Assembly: GCF_028776105.2 (NCBI RefSeq)
Contig: NZ_CP145606.1
Location: forward strand, 372,001-436,000
DNA from: Neisseria leonii
GTDB lineage: Bacteria > Pseudomonadota > Gammaproteobacteria > Burkholderiales > Neisseriaceae
Reading direction: 5' to 3'
Length of the DNA: 64,000 bases
The notes below the pieces were generated by a model that saw only the letters and a list, made by a program, of their open reading frames with translations, was not told the DNA's origin and searched no databases. Positions 10,428 to 21,196 of this stretch are shown here, one piece after another. Made by a program: the position numbers and the translations under genes. Every line of letters starts with the position of its first letter. Position 1 is the stretch's first letter.

Positions 10428-11948
10428 TTAGAAAAAGCCCAGTTTATCCGGCGAATAGCTCACCAGCAGGCATTTGGTCTGCTGATAATGTTCGAGCATC
10501 ATTTTGTGCGTTTCGCGGCCGATGCCGGATTTTTTATAGCCGCCGAATGCGGCGTGCGCCGGGTAGAGGTGGTAGCAGTTTGTCCACACGCGGCCGGCCT
10601 GAATGCCTCGGCCGATGCGGTAGCAGGTGTTCATGTTGCGGCTCCACACGGCGGCACCGAGACCGAACTGGGTATCGTTGGCGATGGCCAGTGCCTCTTC
10701 GGCGGTTTTGAAGGTGGTAACGGCGACAACGGGGCCGAAGATTTCCTCTTGGAAGATGCGCATATCGTTGCTGCCTTTGAAAATGGTCGGTTCGATGTAG
10801 TAGCCGCCCGCCATTTCGCCCGCTTCTTTCCGCGCACTGCCACCCGCCAGCACTTGTGCACCTTCTTCTTTACCCAGTTTCAGGTAGCCGGTGATTTTTT
10901 CAAACTGTTCCTCGCTGGCCTGTGCGCCGACCATGGTCTCGGTATCCAAGGGGTCGCCGACTTTGATGGCTTTGACGCGTGCTACGGCTTTTTCGATGAA
11001 TTTTTCGTAAATCGATTCCTGTACCAGCACGCGCGACGGACAGGTGCAGACTTCGCCTTGATTGAGTGCGAACATGGCAAAGCCTTCCAGACATTTGTCC
11101 AAAAACGCATCGTCTTCGTCCATCACGTCTTCAAAGAAAATGCTCGGGCTTTTGCCGCCCAGCTCCAGCGTAACCGGAATAATATTTTCGCTGGCATAGC
11201 CCATAATCAGACGGCCTGTGCCGGTTTCGCCGGTGAACGCCACTTTGGCGATGCGCGGGTTTTGCGCCAGCGGTTTGCCGCATTCGAGACCGAAGCCGTT
11301 GATGACGTTGAGTACGCCCGGCGGCAGCAGGTCGCCGATGATGTCCAAGAGATACATGATGGAAACGGGGGTCTGCTCGGCCGGTTTGAGCACGATGCAG
11401 TTGCCTGCCGCCAGCGCGGGGGCGATTTTCCATGCCGCCATCAAAATCGGGAAGTTCCACGGGATAATCTGGCCGACCACGCCCAACGGCTCGTGGAAAT
11501 GATAGGCCACCGTGTCATTGTCCAGCTCGGAAATACCGCCTTCCTGCGCACGGATGACACCGGCGAAATAGCGGAAATGGTCCACCGCCAGCGGAATATC
11601 GGCCGCCAGCGTTTCGCGTACCGGTTTGCCGTTTTCCCATGTTTCGGCGACGGCGATTTTTTCCAGATTCTCTTCGATGCGGTCGGCAATTTTCAATAAA
11701 ATGCCGCTGCGCTCCGTGACACTGGTTTTGCCCCATGCTTCTTTGGCCGCGTGGGCGGCATCGAGGGCTTTTTCCACATCGGCTTCTTTGGAACGCGCCA
11801 CTTGGGCAAAGGCTTTGCCGGTAATGGGGCTGATGTCGTCGAAGTATTCTCCGCCGACGGGCGGTGTCCATTGACCGTTGATGTAGTTGTCGTAGCGGGC
11901 TTTGAATTGGACGATGCTGTCGGGGGTGTTGGGGGCGGCGTATTTCAT
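10428..11948 (-). CDS. NAD-dependent aldehyde dehydrogenase (ExaC/AldB-type acetaldehyde dehydrogenase)
   Basis: Oxidises acetaldehyde or a similar short aldehyde to the acid. The chosen ATG at 11948 (M-K-Y-A-A-P-N-T-P) follows AAAGGA and gives 506 residues, the family length; longer open frame upstream lacks support. Catalytic motifs are L-E-L-G-G-K-S-P (general base) and [11 protein letters not shown] (nucleophile cysteine), plus E-E-I-F-G-P-V near the C-terminus. Overall it resembles the ExaC/AldB group used in ethanol and acetaldehyde oxidation. It is the only gene between two DUS regions; no alcohol dehydrogenase is adjacent. Confidence 0.92.
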   Translation of the reverse strand: MKYAAPNTPDSIVQFKARYDNYINGQWTPPVGGEYFDDISPITGKAFAQVARSKEADVEKALDAAHAAKEAWGKTSVTERSGILLKIADRIEENLEKIAVAETWENGKPVRETLAADIPLAVDHFRYFAGVIRAQEGGISELDNDTVAYHFHEPLGVVGQIIPWNFPILMAAWKIAPALAAGNCIVLKPAEQTPVSIMYLLDIIGDLLPPGVLNVINGFGLECGKPLAQNPRIAKVAFTGETGTGRLIMGYASENIIPVTLELGGKSPSIFFEDVMDEDDAFLDKCLEGFAMFALNQGEVCTCPSRVLVQESIYEKFIEKAVARVKAIKVGDPLDTETMVGAQASEEQFEKITGYLKLGKEEGAQVLAGGSARKEAGEMAGGYYIEPTIFKGSNDMRIFQEEIFGPVVAVTTFKTAEEALAIANDTQFGLGAAVWSRNMNTCYRIGRGIQAGRVWTNCYHLYPAHAAFGGYKKSGIGRETHKMMLEHYQQTKCLLVSYSPDKLGFF

Positions 11949-12134
11949 TGCGATTCCTTTCATATGCGGTGATGGAAAACGGCATTTGCGGAAATGGTGC
12001 GGCGGCTGCCGCAAACCGTTTCCGATATTAGGAATCATGCTCTAAATTGTAAAATCAAAAAATCTGATGGCGGCGATTTGCCGGATAAAAGATGAGGGGG
12101 CCGATGCTGCCGGTTTCCTTTTCAGACGGCCTGT

Positions 12135-12806
12135 TTATTGTGCCAGTAGCCAGTCTGCCGCATCGGCCAGCCGCTGAGGTACATGGTCGAAGTGTCCGCC
12201 GCTGTTGAGTGCGAAGTGGGTTGTGACGCCCGACTGTTGCCAGTGCTGCCGTGTGGCGGAAATGGCGGTTTCGACGGCGGCCGTACGCGGATTTTTGGTG
12301 TTTTTTTCTTGGCTGCCTACGGAAAAATAGGCGTATTCGGGCAGCCGTTGTGCGGGGGTGGCGGTGGCGAAGGCCGCCCAGTTGTCGAACCACAATGACG
12401 GTGAAACGGCGGCGATGCGCTCGAACAGCGGTTGTCGGTAAGCGGAGTAGGCTGCGAGCAGGCCGGCCAGCGAATAGCCCAAAATGCCGCGCCAGGCAGG
12501 GCGAAGGCCGAAGGCGTTTTCGGCGGCGGGCAGAATATCGGCCGCCAGCTGTTCGAGGAACACATCGGCGCCGCCGCCGAAATCGGCTGCTTTTTTGAAT
12601 ACGCGCGGTGCAGGCCACGGCGTGAATGTGTGTTCCCAGTTATTTTCTTCTATTGTTATCAGAACGGCGCGCGGAACAATCAGGGCGGCCAATTCGTCGG
12701 CCTGATCGCGGTTGTCGGGAAAGGTCAGCAGCAGCGGCAGGTTATGGGGTTGTTCGGGCAGATAGAGGCTGACGGTTCGGTCGGCGATATGCAGTCTATG
12801 TGTCAT
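12135..12806 (-). CDS. Alpha/beta-hydrolase esterase, Fes/IroE-like
   Basis: A 223-residue protein with an esterase-D/ferri-enterochelin-esterase-like fold. The nucleophile elbow is G-Y-S-L-A-G (near residue 115), a candidate histidine lies in G-G-H-F-D-H near the C-terminus, and the expected S-P-S-L-W-F-D-N motif follows the serine. There is no signal peptide, so it is probably cytoplasmic. Members of this group cleave catecholate siderophores; a catecholate-type receptor gene lies 2 kb away on the same strand. Siderophore esterase activity is therefore a reasonable inference but not shown. Confidence 0.75.
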   Translation of the reverse strand: MTHRLHIADRTVSLYLPEQPHNLPLLLTFPDNRDQADELAALIVPRAVLITIEENNWEHTFTPWPAPRVFKKAADFGGGADVFLEQLAADILPAAENAFGLRPAWRGILGYSLAGLLAAYSAYRQPLFERIAAVSPSLWFDNWAAFATATPAQRLPEYAYFSVGSQEKNTKNPRTAAVETAISATRQHWQQSGVTTHFALNSGGHFDHVPQRLADAADWLLAQ

Positions 12807-12981
12807 GATAGATACAGTCGGAGTGGTTGGCGGCAGGCCGTCTGAAAGATACAGTTTGCCGGGTGGTTTGGGTATTCAGCCGCATCGTCCGGCGGGGTTT
12901 CAGACGGCCTGTCGGGCGGCCATAATGTGAAGTATGGGGCGGAGTTCAATGTTGTCAGGCCGTCTGAATTCCATGCCGTTT

Positions 12982-13350
12982 TCAGGTATCGGCTTTGCGG
13001 GCAGCGGCGGCACGTGAGGCCAGCCACAGTGCGGCAGCGGCCCCCAAGACATCGGCGGCGGCATCGCCCCATTCGGCACGGCGGGTTTGGGTAAACCAAA
13101 ACTGTGCGGCTTCGCTGGCGGCGGCCAGTATCAGGGCGGCAGCCAAGAGCAAAAGGTAGGGCGGACGGCGGTTTTCGTGGAGAAAGGCGCGGGCGGCGAG
13201 CCAGAACTGGGCGAAAAACAGTGCCGCGTGCATGACTTTGTCGAAATGGGGAAACGGCGGCAGGCTGCGGCCGTTGCTTTCCTGCAGCAGCGAGTAGAGC
13301 AGCGCTGCCAGCCAGATGAGGGCGAAGAGGGTGAAGCGGTTGCGCGGCAT
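12982..13350 (-). CDS. VanZ-like family membrane protein
   Basis: A 122-residue integral membrane protein with four hydrophobic segments, including an A-L-L-Y-S-L-L-Q-E-S start region. Typical VanZ-family features are the D-K-V-M-H-A-A-L-F-F motif near residue 38 and S-E-A-A-Q-F...E-W-G-D-A-A-A-D-V-L-G in the second half. The start at 13350 overlaps the stop of the preceding small gene, so the two are translationally coupled. Function of this family is largely unknown outside VanZ teicoplanin resistance; nothing here suggests resistance. Confidence 0.8.
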   Translation of the reverse strand: MPRNRFTLFALIWLAALLYSLLQESNGRSLPPFPHFDKVMHAALFFAQFWLAARAFLHENRRPPYLLLLAAALILAAASEAAQFWFTQTRRAEWGDAAADVLGAAAALWLASRAAAARKADT

Positions 13351-13553
13351 CACGGATTTTCCGCCAGCCAGTCGGCACACATATCCGCCAGCCTGATGAA
13401 GCGGCCGCCGCGTGCGGTTAAGACGGCCTGCCATGCGCGCACTTGGGCGGCATCGGGGGCTTCGTCGAGGCTGCATTCGTTGAGCATAAAATCCAGCGTT
13501 TCCTCAACAATGCCGACGGTTTCGCAGCGTATCAGTTCGGTCAGTTCGGACAT
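13350..13553 (-). CDS. Small hypothetical protein coupled to the VanZ-like gene
   Basis: A 67-residue, acidic, soluble protein beginning M-S-E-L-T-E-L-I-R-C-E-T-V-G-I. I do not recognise its family. The end (L-A-D-M-C-A-D-W-L-A-E-N-P) is amphipathic. Its stop overlaps the ATG of the VanZ-like gene, a strong sign that it is translated. Normal codon use for the region. Confidence 0.7.
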   Translation of the reverse strand: MSELTELIRCETVGIVEETLDFMLNECSLDEAPDAAQVRAWQAVLTARGGRFIRLADMCADWLAENP

Positions 13554-13664
13554 GGGTTTTGGTTTCGGCCGGTGCGGCAGGGTGGGCTAGGCCGTCTGAA
13601 AAGAGGGTGGTCGGGGAAACGTACCCGGCCTGCGGATGGGCTATGCGGCAGGCCGGTTGCGGTA

Positions 13665-14390
13665 TCAGTCAAACTGCAAGACGGCGGAAGTGTAAACGTT
13701 CTGCACGTCGTCCAAATCTTCCAGCGCGTCTAACAGTTTCTGCATTTTGACGGCATCTTCGCCGCTCAGGACGGTTTCGTTTTGCGCGCGCATGGTGACA
13801 TCGCCGTCTTGCGATGTGAAGCCTGCCGCTTCCAGCGCGGCTTTGATGCCCGCCCAGTCGGCCGGGGCGGTAATCACTTCGATAATGCCCTCGTCATCGA
13901 CGATCACATCTTCCGCACCCGCTTCCAATGCGGCTTCCATCAGCGCGTCTTCATCGGTATCGGTGTAAACCAGATAACCCTGATGCTCGAAGTTGAACGC
14001 GACACAGCCGTCGGTGCCGAGGTTGCCGCCGTTTTTGTTGAACGCATGGCGCACATCAGCCACGGTGCGGGTTTTGTTGTCGGTCATACAGTCCACCATC
14101 AGAGCCGCGCCGCCGATGCCGTAGCCTTCGTAGCGCAGTTCGACATAATCCACACCTTCCAGATTGCCCGTACCTTTGTCGATGGCACGCTGCACATTGT
14201 CTTTGGGCATGTTCGCGTCCCAAGCCTTATCCATGGCCAGACGCAGGCGCGGGTTGGCCGCAGGATCGCCGCCGCCGAGTTTGGCCGCAACGGTGATTTC
14301 TTTGATGAGTTTGGTGAAGATTTTGCCGCGCTGTGCATCAACGCGTGCTTTTTTGTGCTGGATATTCGCCCATTTGCTGTGGCCTGCCAT
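13665..14390 (-). CDS. yebC: YebC/PmpR family regulatory protein
   Basis: A 241-residue member of the conserved YebC/TACO1 family, known as a DNA-binding regulator (PmpR) and as a translation factor that eases ribosome stalling on proline runs. The N-terminus [14 protein letters not shown] is the family signature, followed by [11 protein letters not shown] near residue 45. Length and domain order are normal. Stands alone with its own promoter. Confidence 0.96.
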   Translation of the reverse strand: MAGHSKWANIQHKKARVDAQRGKIFTKLIKEITVAAKLGGGDPAANPRLRLAMDKAWDANMPKDNVQRAIDKGTGNLEGVDYVELRYEGYGIGGAALMVDCMTDNKTRTVADVRHAFNKNGGNLGTDGCVAFNFEHQGYLVYTDTDEDALMEAALEAGAEDVIVDDEGIIEVITAPADWAGIKAALEAAGFTSQDGDVTMRAQNETVLSGEDAVKMQKLLDALEDLDDVQNVYTSAVLQFD

Positions 14391-14429
14391 GCGGTGTCCT
14401 TTGATTAACGGCTGAATGAAAAACGGGCT

Positions 14430-14459
14430 ATTTTAGCATAAGTGGCTGAGGGGTTTCAA
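14430..14459 (-). promoter_or_regulatory. Predicted yebC promoter
   Basis: On the minus strand TTGAAA (14459-14454) and TAAAAT (14435-14430) lie 18 bases apart, with TG just before the -10 (TGCTAAAAT). The ATG is about 40 bases downstream. Confidence 0.65.
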
Positions 14460-14723
14460 AATGTGTCGGGCGGTTGGCGCAGTGTTGATGCCGTCTGAAA
14501 ACGGCATAGGGTCGGGATATTTGAGATGCCCGTCGGAGTGCATCGGGAGAAACCGGAAAAAGCGGCAGGGAGATGCAGGCTGTCCCGTTTTGCGGCGGGT
14601 CGGTAGGTTGGGTACCCTGAATCCGAACGGTAGTTTCGACCTGCGGCAAGTGTTTCCTGCCGCTGATTAAAGATAGTGCGAAGTTTTGTTCATTCCTTCG
14701 AGCCTGCAGTATATTTGTTGATA
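14460..14723. other. Gene-free stretch between yebC and the TonB receptor gene
   Basis: Contains one AT-type DUS near 14488 and, from about 14667 to 14722, one copy of a short dispersed motif (AAAGATAGTGCGAAGTTTTG and following sequence) also found near 1360 and 25868. No gene is supportable here. Confidence 0.5.
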
Positions 14724-14779
14724 AGGCCGTCTGAAAACGGCCGTTGCCGTAAACGGCAACGCGTGTTTTCAGACGGCCT
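14724..14779. terminator. Long DUS hairpin terminating the TonB receptor gene
   Basis: An AG-DUS at 14724 pairs with an inverted one ending at 14779. Between them lies a second perfect stem (CGTTGCCGT with ACGGCAACG), so the whole segment can fold as one extended hairpin. It lies just downstream of the receptor stop codon on the minus strand. Confidence 0.85.
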
Positions 14780-14802
14780 GTTTGCGCAGAACCAAGTGTT
14801 GG

Positions 14803-16983
14803 TCAGAAACCGATTTTCAGGCTGCCGTAGAACGCGCGGCCGTGTTGGTTGTAGCTGCGCGCGCCGTTGCCGGTACGGTAGAGTTTTTTGTCGGCGATGT
14901 TGCTCACGCCCAAGACGGCTTCGGATTTTTTGGTAAAGCGGTAGCCGACATTCGCACTCCACAGGCCGTAGCTGGCGACTTCGTCGGTGTTCAGGCCGCT
15001 GCGGTTTTCAGTGCGGTTGGTGGCGACGGTGCGCGGTTTTTGGCGGCCGTAGTGGGTGAAGGTGAGGTTGGCGAACCATTTTTCGCTCGGCGTCCAGGCG
15101 AGGGTGCTGTTGACGGTGTGTTTGGGCACCAGCGACAGTGGGTTGCCTTGGTAGTCCTCGGATTTCTGCATGTAGGTAAAGTTGTTGCGCCATTTGAGCG
15201 TGTCGTGCAGCGGAACGACCAGATTACCTTCGAAACCGGCGATGGTGGCTTTGGGGGTGTTGCTCCATTGGTAGAGGTGGTTGCCGATGTTGCTGGTGGC
15301 TACCAGAATGTCGCCGATGACGATTTTGTTGCGGTAGGCGTTGTGGAAGTAGGTGGCGGAGGCCTGCCAGCCGTTGCGGTTGAATTCGACACCCAGTTCT
15401 TTGTTCAGGCTGGTTTCCGCTTTCAGGCTGCTGTTGCCCTGATAGTAGCAGCGGACGGTGGCGGCAGCATTGATGGGACAGCCGTTGCCCCGGGTGTAAA
15501 GGATAAACTCGGGGTTGCTCTGATACAGGTTGGGCGCTTTGTAGGCACGGGCGATGCCGCCTTTGACCGTCCAGCTGCTGCCGATTTTTTGGGCGAAGTT
15601 CAGGCTGGGGCTCCAATTGCTGCCGCTGTTGCTGTTGTTGTCGAAGCGCAGGGCGGGAGTCAGGGTGGTGCCGCTGTCCAGTTTGATGTTGTTTTCGGCA
15701 TAAACCGCCCAGTTGCGCTGCGAGGCTTTGCTGCCGCGTGTGGCGGAAATGCCTTGGAAAACGTCGGTACGGCGCTGGTCGGTAAAGCCTTGGCTGTTGG
15801 AGGCGGCATCGTCCAGTTTGCTGGCGGTAAATTCTGCGCCGACGGTCAGGACGTTGGGTACGCCCCAGGTAAACGGGATATTGGCTTCGCTGCTCACGCG
15901 CAGGTTGCCGAGTTTGCTGTCGGTGTAGCTGTCGCTGGAATAGCTGCCTTCGGGGCCGCCGGCGAGATATTCGGGAAGGCGGCTGTTTTTGGTGCGCTCA
16001 TAGCTGACGGCGGTTTTGGTATCGCCCCATTCCCATGCGCCGTCGTGCGTGAGAGCGAAAGTGGAGCGGTAGAGACGGGCGGTTTCCGCGCCGGATTGCG
16101 CCAGACGGTTGATAAGTGCCGCGCTCAGCGGGTGAGTATTGCTGTTTTGTGTATCGCCGTTGTAGATATTGCCTTGGCGGCTGAACGTGCTGTCGAGGGT
16201 CAAGTCCTGTTCGGGGCTGATGCGCCAGTTCAGACGGCCTGAAATGTCGCGGTTGCGCACGCCTTCCACGCCGGCGGCATTGGGCGTGCCGGCAGAGGCG
16301 TTGATGCCGACGGCATCGGCGTCGGTTTTATTGGCGCTGCCGTACACGCGGAAGGAGAGTTTGTCTCGGACAATCGGGCCGCTGACATAGAAGCCTGCGC
16401 GGCTGGTGGCACTCTCTTGGCTGTCCTGCGGGCGGTTGGTGTAGTAATTGACCGAGCCTTCCAGCTCGTTGGTGATGCGTTTGGTTACGATATTGACCAC
16501 GCCGCCCATCGCGCCGGAGCCGTAGCGGGCGGCAGCGGGGCCGCGTAAAACCGTAATCGATTCGATGGCTTCGGGCGGCACCCAGTTGGAATCGCCGCGC
16601 GTGTTGCGTTCGCCGCGCATACTGATGCGTTCGGCATTGCGCGAGGTGGCGGGTTTGCCGTCAATCAGAATCAGGGTGTTTTCCGGCCCCATGCCGCGGA
16701 TGTCGATCTGGCGTTTGTTGCCGCGCTGGCCGGTGGCGGTGTTGCCGGTGAGATTGACGCCGGGCATGGTGCGCACCAGTTCGGAAATATCGTTGGCAAC
16801 AGGGGCTTTGGCAATGTCGTCGGCCGAAATTTTCGATACACCCAGCTGCTGCTGGACCTGGCGTTCGGCAGTAACGTAAACGGTATCGAGCTCGGCACTT
16901 TGCGGCGCGGTGTCGGCCAGGGCGAAAGCGGAGGCCAGTGCCAGCGGCAGGGCGGCGGGTATGAATTTCGGGTATGCAGTCAT
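14803..16983 (-). CDS. TonB-dependent catecholate siderophore receptor (FepA/PfeA-like)
   Basis: Outer-membrane receptor of 726 residues. The ATG at 16983 starts a clear signal peptide (P-A-A-L-P-L-A-L-A-S-A-F-A-L-A) after GGA-rich Shine-Dalgarno sequence. A TonB-box-like stretch (L-D-T-V-Y-V-T-A-E) follows the mature N-terminus. The plug domain shows T-M-P-G-V-N-L-T-G-N, I-D-I-R-G-M-G-P-E-N-T-L-I-L-I-D-G-K-P and V-L-R-G-P-A-A-A-R-Y-G, which is the FepA/PfeA pattern. The protein ends in a beta-strand with terminal phenylalanine (S-L-K-I-G-F), as outer-membrane porin-like proteins do. A Fur-box-like promoter precedes it. Exact ligand is not determined by sequence; enterobactin-like catecholates are the best guess. 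Confidence 0.92.
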   Translation of the reverse strand: MTAYPKFIPAALPLALASAFALADTAPQSAELDTVYVTAERQVQQQLGVSKISADDIAKAPVANDISELVRTMPGVNLTGNTATGQRGNKRQIDIRGMGPENTLILIDGKPATSRNAERISMRGERNTRGDSNWVPPEAIESITVLRGPAAARYGSGAMGGVVNIVTKRITNELEGSVNYYTNRPQDSQESATSRAGFYVSGPIVRDKLSFRVYGSANKTDADAVGINASAGTPNAAGVEGVRNRDISGRLNWRISPEQDLTLDSTFSRQGNIYNGDTQNSNTHPLSAALINRLAQSGAETARLYRSTFALTHDGAWEWGDTKTAVSYERTKNSRLPEYLAGGPEGSYSSDSYTDSKLGNLRVSSEANIPFTWGVPNVLTVGAEFTASKLDDAASNSQGFTDQRRTDVFQGISATRGSKASQRNWAVYAENNIKLDSGTTLTPALRFDNNSNSGSNWSPSLNFAQKIGSSWTVKGGIARAYKAPNLYQSNPEFILYTRGNGCPINAAATVRCYYQGNSSLKAETSLNKELGVEFNRNGWQASATYFHNAYRNKIVIGDILVATSNIGNHLYQWSNTPKATIAGFEGNLVVPLHDTLKWRNNFTYMQKSEDYQGNPLSLVPKHTVNSTLAWTPSEKWFANLTFTHYGRQKPRTVATNRTENRSGLNTDEVASYGLWSANVGYRFTKKSEAVLGVSNIADKKLYRTGNGARSYNQHGRAFYGSLKIGF

Positions 16984-17030
16984 GTTCCGTATCCTTGTCC
17001 TTAGTGATGAAAGAAAACTTAAATTGTAGT

Positions 17031-17062
17031 AATAATGATAATGTTTATTAATTTTAAAACAA
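17031..17062 (-). promoter_or_regulatory. Promoter with overlapping Fur-box-like operator
   Basis: On the minus strand TTGTTT (17062-17057) and TATCAT (17040-17035) are 16 bases apart. The stretch 17031-17049 matches the 19-base Fur consensus at 15 positions by my count and covers the -10. This suggests iron repression of the receptor gene. The rest of the gap, up to 17322, shows no gene. Confidence 0.7.
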
Positions 17063-17322
17063 TTTATGTCCGGATTCAAAGGAAAATACGGTTTTTGTTA
17101 ACGGAATGTGAAAAATAGTGTGGTTTTTACCACAATGCGCGTGCCGGTGCGGCGGAACGGGCAGGGGCGGATGTTGTGCGCCCGAACAGACGCAGGCAAA
17201 GGGATACGGCGCGGCCGGTGCGGAAAGACGGTGCGGATTTCTGTTCAGTTTGATGTGTATCCGCAGTATGCGGCTTCAAGCTGTCGTGAAGTTTGGTTCA
17301 GTTTGTTTCATGCTGAAATATC

Positions 17323-17354
17323 AGGCCGTCTGAAAACGGGTTTTCAGACGGCCT
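17323..17354. terminator. DUS-paired terminator of the FAD/Fe-S dehydrogenase gene
   Basis: Two AG-DUS copies face each other across a very short loop at 17323-17354, immediately after the stop codon of the minus-strand dehydrogenase gene at 17369. Confidence 0.85.
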
Positions 17355-17368
17355 TTGCCGGTTTCGGG

Positions 17369-20300
17369 TTACAGCAGGACTTTTTCGATGCCGCCGTTAT
17401 TGGCGCGGGCGACAAAATCGTTCTGCCAGTTGCCGCCCAAAACGGTTTTGGCGATTTCGACCACGATGTAATCTGCTTTGACGTTGTTGTCGTCGCTGTA
17501 ACGGCTCAAACCTTGCAGGCAGGCGGGGCAGGAAGTCAGCAGTTTGACCTCGCTGCCGTCCTGCGGCAGCTGTTTGAGGTTTTTCTCGATTTCTTCCTGT
17601 TTGCGGAATTTCACCTGTGTGGCGATATCGGGGCGTTTGACAGCGAACATGCCGCTTTCGCCGCAGCAGCGGTCGCTCAGCACCACGTCTTTGCCCAACA
17701 GCTGTGAGGCCATTTGGGTGGGGTTCATGGTTTTGATCGGGCTGTGGCAGGGATCGTGATAGAGGTATTGCGTGCCCTGAATACCGTCGAGTTTCACGCC
17801 TTTTTCCAGCAGGAATTCGTGAATGTCGATGATGCGGCAGCCGGGGAAAATATCCTCGAAACGGTAGCCTGCCAGACTGTCGTAACAGGTGCCGCAGCTG
17901 ACGACGACGGTTTTGATGTCCAAATAGTTGAGCGTATTGGCCATACGGTGAAACAGGACGCGGTTTTCGGTAACGATTTTATCCGCTTTGTCTTTGTCGC
18001 CGCCCGCATCTTGCGGGTAACCGCAGCACAGGTAGCCCGGTGGGAGAACGGTCTGTACGCCCACATGGTACAGCATGGCCTGTGTGGCCAGTCCGACTTG
18101 GCTGAACAGGCGTTCGGAACCGCAGCCGGGGAAATAGAATACGGCCTCGGCATCTTCCGGTACGTCGGGTTTGCGGATAATCGGCACGGTTTTACTGTCT
18201 TCGATGTTCAGCAGCGCGCGGGCGGTTTTAATCGGTACGTTGCGCGGCAGCGGGCGGTTGATGAAGTGGATAACCTGTTCTTTGACCGGTGCGCGGCCGG
18301 TGGTGGCTTTGGGTGCGGCTTTCTGTTTTTCGCTGCCGAGAGCGGCTTTTCTGCCCCACCGGTAGGCGAGGTTCTGCAATTTGAAACCGGCCTGTACCAC
18401 GCCTTTGCGCAGGATATTGATGGTGCGCGGGTCTTTGGCGTTGAGCATGGCCATGCCGGCGGCTACGGCGGGATTGAACTTGCGCTTGCCCGATTCGCGC
18501 AGATAGTTGCGTATGGCGACGGTTACATCGCCGAAGTCGATTTTGACCGGGCAGGGCTTGACGCAGCGGTGGCAGACGGTGCAGTGGTCGCCGACATCGT
18601 TCAGCTCGTCGAAATGTTTGACGGAAACGCCGCGCCGTGTCTGTTCTTCGTATAAAAACGCTTCGGTTAAGAGGCCGACGCCGAGAATTTTATTGCGCGG
18701 GCTGTAAAGCAGGTTGGCACGCGGTACGTGGGTGCTGCACACCGGTTTGCATTTGCCGCAGCGCAGGCAGTCTTTGACCGAATCGGCGATTTTGCCCAAG
18801 GAAGATTGTTCCATAATCAGCGATTCGAAGCCCAACAGCTCGAAAGAAGGCGTGTAGGCGCGGCGCAGGTCGGCACCTTTCATCAGTTTGCCCCGGTTGA
18901 AACGGCCTTGCGGATCGACTTTGGCTTTGTAGTTCCAGAACGGCTGCATTTCCTCGTCGGTCATAAATTCGAGTTTGGTGATGCCGATGCCGTGTTCGCC
19001 CGAAATCACGCCGTTGAGGCCGCGGGCAATATCCATGATGCGCGCCACCGCTTTGTGGGCGGTTTGCAGCATTTCGTAGTCGTCTGAATTGACGGGGATA
19101 TTGGTGTGGACATTGCCGTCGCCCGCGTGCATGTGCAGAGCCACAAACACGCGCCCGCGCACTACACGGCTGTGGATTTTGTCCAGTGCCTGCATAATCT
19201 GTTCGTCGGCGCGGCCGCTGAAAATTTCGGCCAGAGGTTTCATCACGTCGGCTTTGACCGATACGCGCAGGCGGAAGTCGCGGAAGGCGGTAAAACAGCT
19301 TTCATCGTCGCGCGCTTCGGGTGCGGCATGGGCGGCGCTGCCGTAGTGCTGCTTATATGCCGCCAGCGGCGTATCGAGATGGTCCAGCAGCCACTGCCAG
19401 CGTGCCTGAACGGCGCAAACGTGTGCCAGCGCAGTTTCGGCGCGGGTGCCCAAGAGTTCATGGCCGGGCAGGTCGCTGCCCAATTTGTCCACAGGCAGGT
19501 TGCCTTGCAGGTATTGGATTAAGGCTTCGCACAGGGCGAGTTTGTTTTTAATCGACAGTTCGATATTGATGCGCTCGATGCCGTCTGAATATTCGCCCAA
19601 ACGCTCTAAAGGAATGACCACGTCTTCGTTGATTTTAAAGGCGTTGGTGTGTTTGGCGATGGCGGCGGTGCGGCTGCGGTCGAGCCAGAAGGTTTTGCGC
19701 GCTTCGGGGCTGACGGCGATAAAGCCTTCGCCGTCGCGCGCCTGCGCCAGTTTGACGATATGGTCGGCAGCGGCGATGACAGCCGCCTCGTCGTCGGAAA
19801 CGATATCGGCAAGCAGCACCATCTTCGGCCGTCCTTTGCCCGCCGCTTTGGTGGCATAGCCTACGGCGCGCACATAACGCCAGTCCAAATGTTCCAGACC
19901 CGCCAGTCTGACGCTGTGGTGGCCGAGCAGAAAGTCGCGGATTTCGACGATGGAAGGCGTGGCGTTGGCCACGGTACCGAAAAACTCCAAACAGATGGTA
20001 CGGATGTGTTTGGGCATGGTGTGCAGCACAAACGCGCAGCTGGTGATGATGCCGTCGGTACCTTCTTTCTGCACGCCGGGCAGGCCGCTTAAGAATTTGT
20101 CGGTAACGTCTTTGCCCAAGCCCACTTTGCGAAATTTGTGGCCGGGGATTTCCAGACGCTCGGTTTTGACGGTATCCCGGCCGTCTGAAGTGAGGGTGTG
20201 TACATCGAATATGGCGGTTTCTTCATCGTGGATTTTGCCGAAATTGTGCCGTACACGTTCGATTTTCAGCCATTCGCCCTGCGGATTGACCATTTTCCAG

Positions 20301-21196
20301 TAAGCCAGATTGTCCAGCGCAGTGCCCCACAGCACGGCTTTTTTGCCGCCCGCATTCATCGCCACATTGCCGCCCACGCAGGAAGCATCGGCAGAAGTGG
20401 GGTCGACGGCGAAGACGAGTTTGGCCGCCGTGGCCGTTTCTTCCACGCGGCGGGTAACCACGCCTGCGCCGCAATGGATAATCGGGTGCGTGCCGTCCAA
20501 GCCGGGCAGGGTAACGTATTGCACGCCGTTGTGGCGGTCGAGTTTTTCGGTATTGATGACCGCGCTCATCGCGTCCAGCGGCACCGCGCCGCCGGTGTAG
20601 CCGGTGCCGCCGCCGCGCGGGATAATGGTTAAATCCAATTCAATCAAGGCGCGCACCAGCGGGGCGATTTCTTCTTCGGTATCGGGATTGATGACGACAA
20701 AGGGATATTCCACCCGCCAGTCGGTTGCGTCGGTAACATGGCTGACACGGGCGAGGCCGTCGAACATGATATTGTGTTTTTTGGTGATTTTGCTCAGGCG
20801 GGCAAGGATTTGCGCGCGTTTCTGCCGTGTGTGGGGGAAGTCGGCATCGAAGCGGGTCACGGCCGCTTCTGCGGCGGCCAACAGTGCGGCCACCTGTTCG
20901 TTGTTGTCGCGGCGTTTCTGGATTTCGTTCAGGCGGTGGCGCATTTCGCGCACCAGAGCTTCGCGCCGGTCATCGTGTTCGAGCAGGTCGTCTACCAGAT
21001 AAGGGTTGCGCACCACTGCCCAAATGTCGCCCAAGACTTCAAACAGCATACGTGCCGAGCGGCCGGTTTTTCGTTGGCCGCGCAGGGCTTCCAGCGTGTC
21101 CCATGCGGATTCGCCCAGCAGGCGGATAACGATTTCGCGGTCGGAATAGGAGGTGTAGTTGTAGGGAATTTCCCGAATGCGTGCGTTCTGGCTCAT
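17369..21196 (-). CDS. Very large FAD-linked oxidase with Fe-S and CCG domains (DUF3683, D-lactate-dehydrogenase-like)
   Basis: A 1275-residue fusion. An N-terminal DUF3683-type region leads into an FAD-binding PCMH domain ([13 protein letters not shown] and [14 protein letters not shown]) and an FAD-linked oxidase C-terminal domain ([11 protein letters not shown] and S-G-E-H-G-I-G). Two [4Fe-4S] motifs follow ([23 protein letters not shown]). The end carries two CCG domains like those of GlpC/HdrB ([10 protein letters not shown] and C-C-G-E-S-G-M-F). It resembles YdiJ/Dld2 but is longer. Likely a membrane-associated 2-hydroxyacid dehydrogenase feeding quinones; substrate unknown. Single gene between DUS terminator and ffs region. 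Confidence 0.88.
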   Translation of the reverse strand: MSQNARIREIPYNYTSYSDREIVIRLLGESAWDTLEALRGQRKTGRSARMLFEVLGDIWAVVRNPYLVDDLLEHDDRREALVREMRHRLNEIQKRRDNNEQVAALLAAAEAAVTRFDADFPHTRQKRAQILARLSKITKKHNIMFDGLARVSHVTDATDWRVEYPFVVINPDTEEEIAPLVRALIELDLTIIPRGGGTGYTGGAVPLDAMSAVINTEKLDRHNGVQYVTLPGLDGTHPIIHCGAGVVTRRVEETATAAKLVFAVDPTSADASCVGGNVAMNAGGKKAVLWGTALDNLAYWKMVNPQGEWLKIERVRHNFGKIHDEETAIFDVHTLTSDGRDTVKTERLEIPGHKFRKVGLGKDVTDKFLSGLPGVQKEGTDGIITSCAFVLHTMPKHIRTICLEFFGTVANATPSIVEIRDFLLGHHSVRLAGLEHLDWRYVRAVGYATKAAGKGRPKMVLLADIVSDDEAAVIAAADHIVKLAQARDGEGFIAVSPEARKTFWLDRSRTAAIAKHTNAFKINEDVVIPLERLGEYSDGIERINIELSIKNKLALCEALIQYLQGNLPVDKLGSDLPGHELLGTRAETALAHVCAVQARWQWLLDHLDTPLAAYKQHYGSAAHAAPEARDDESCFTAFRDFRLRVSVKADVMKPLAEIFSGRADEQIMQALDKIHSRVVRGRVFVALHMHAGDGNVHTNIPVNSDDYEMLQTAHKAVARIMDIARGLNGVISGEHGIGITKLEFMTDEEMQPFWNYKAKVDPQGRFNRGKLMKGADLRRAYTPSFELLGFESLIMEQSSLGKIADSVKDCLRCGKCKPVCSTHVPRANLLYSPRNKILGVGLLTEAFLYEEQTRRGVSVKHFDELNDVGDHCTVCHRCVKPCPVKIDFGDVTVAIRNYLRESGKRKFNPAVAAGMAMLNAKDPRTINILRKGVVQAGFKLQNLAYRWGRKAALGSEKQKAAPKATTGRAPVKEQVIHFINRPLPRNVPIKTARALLNIEDSKTVPIIRKPDVPEDAEAVFYFPGCGSERLFSQVGLATQAMLYHVGVQTVLPPGYLCCGYPQDAGGDKDKADKIVTENRVLFHRMANTLNYLDIKTVVVSCGTCYDSLAGYRFEDIFPGCRIIDIHEFLLEKGVKLDGIQGTQYLYHDPCHSPIKTMNPTQMASQLLGKDVVLSDRCCGESGMFAVKRPDIATQVKFRKQEEIEKNLKQLPQDGSEVKLLTSCPACLQGLSRYSDDNNVKADYIVVEIAKTVLGGNWQNDFVARANNGGIEKVLL

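Noticed and set aside
14782..16242. 486-codon plus-strand frame over the TonB receptor gene
   Set aside because: Reverse frame of a well-supported receptor; V/G/A-rich product without domains.
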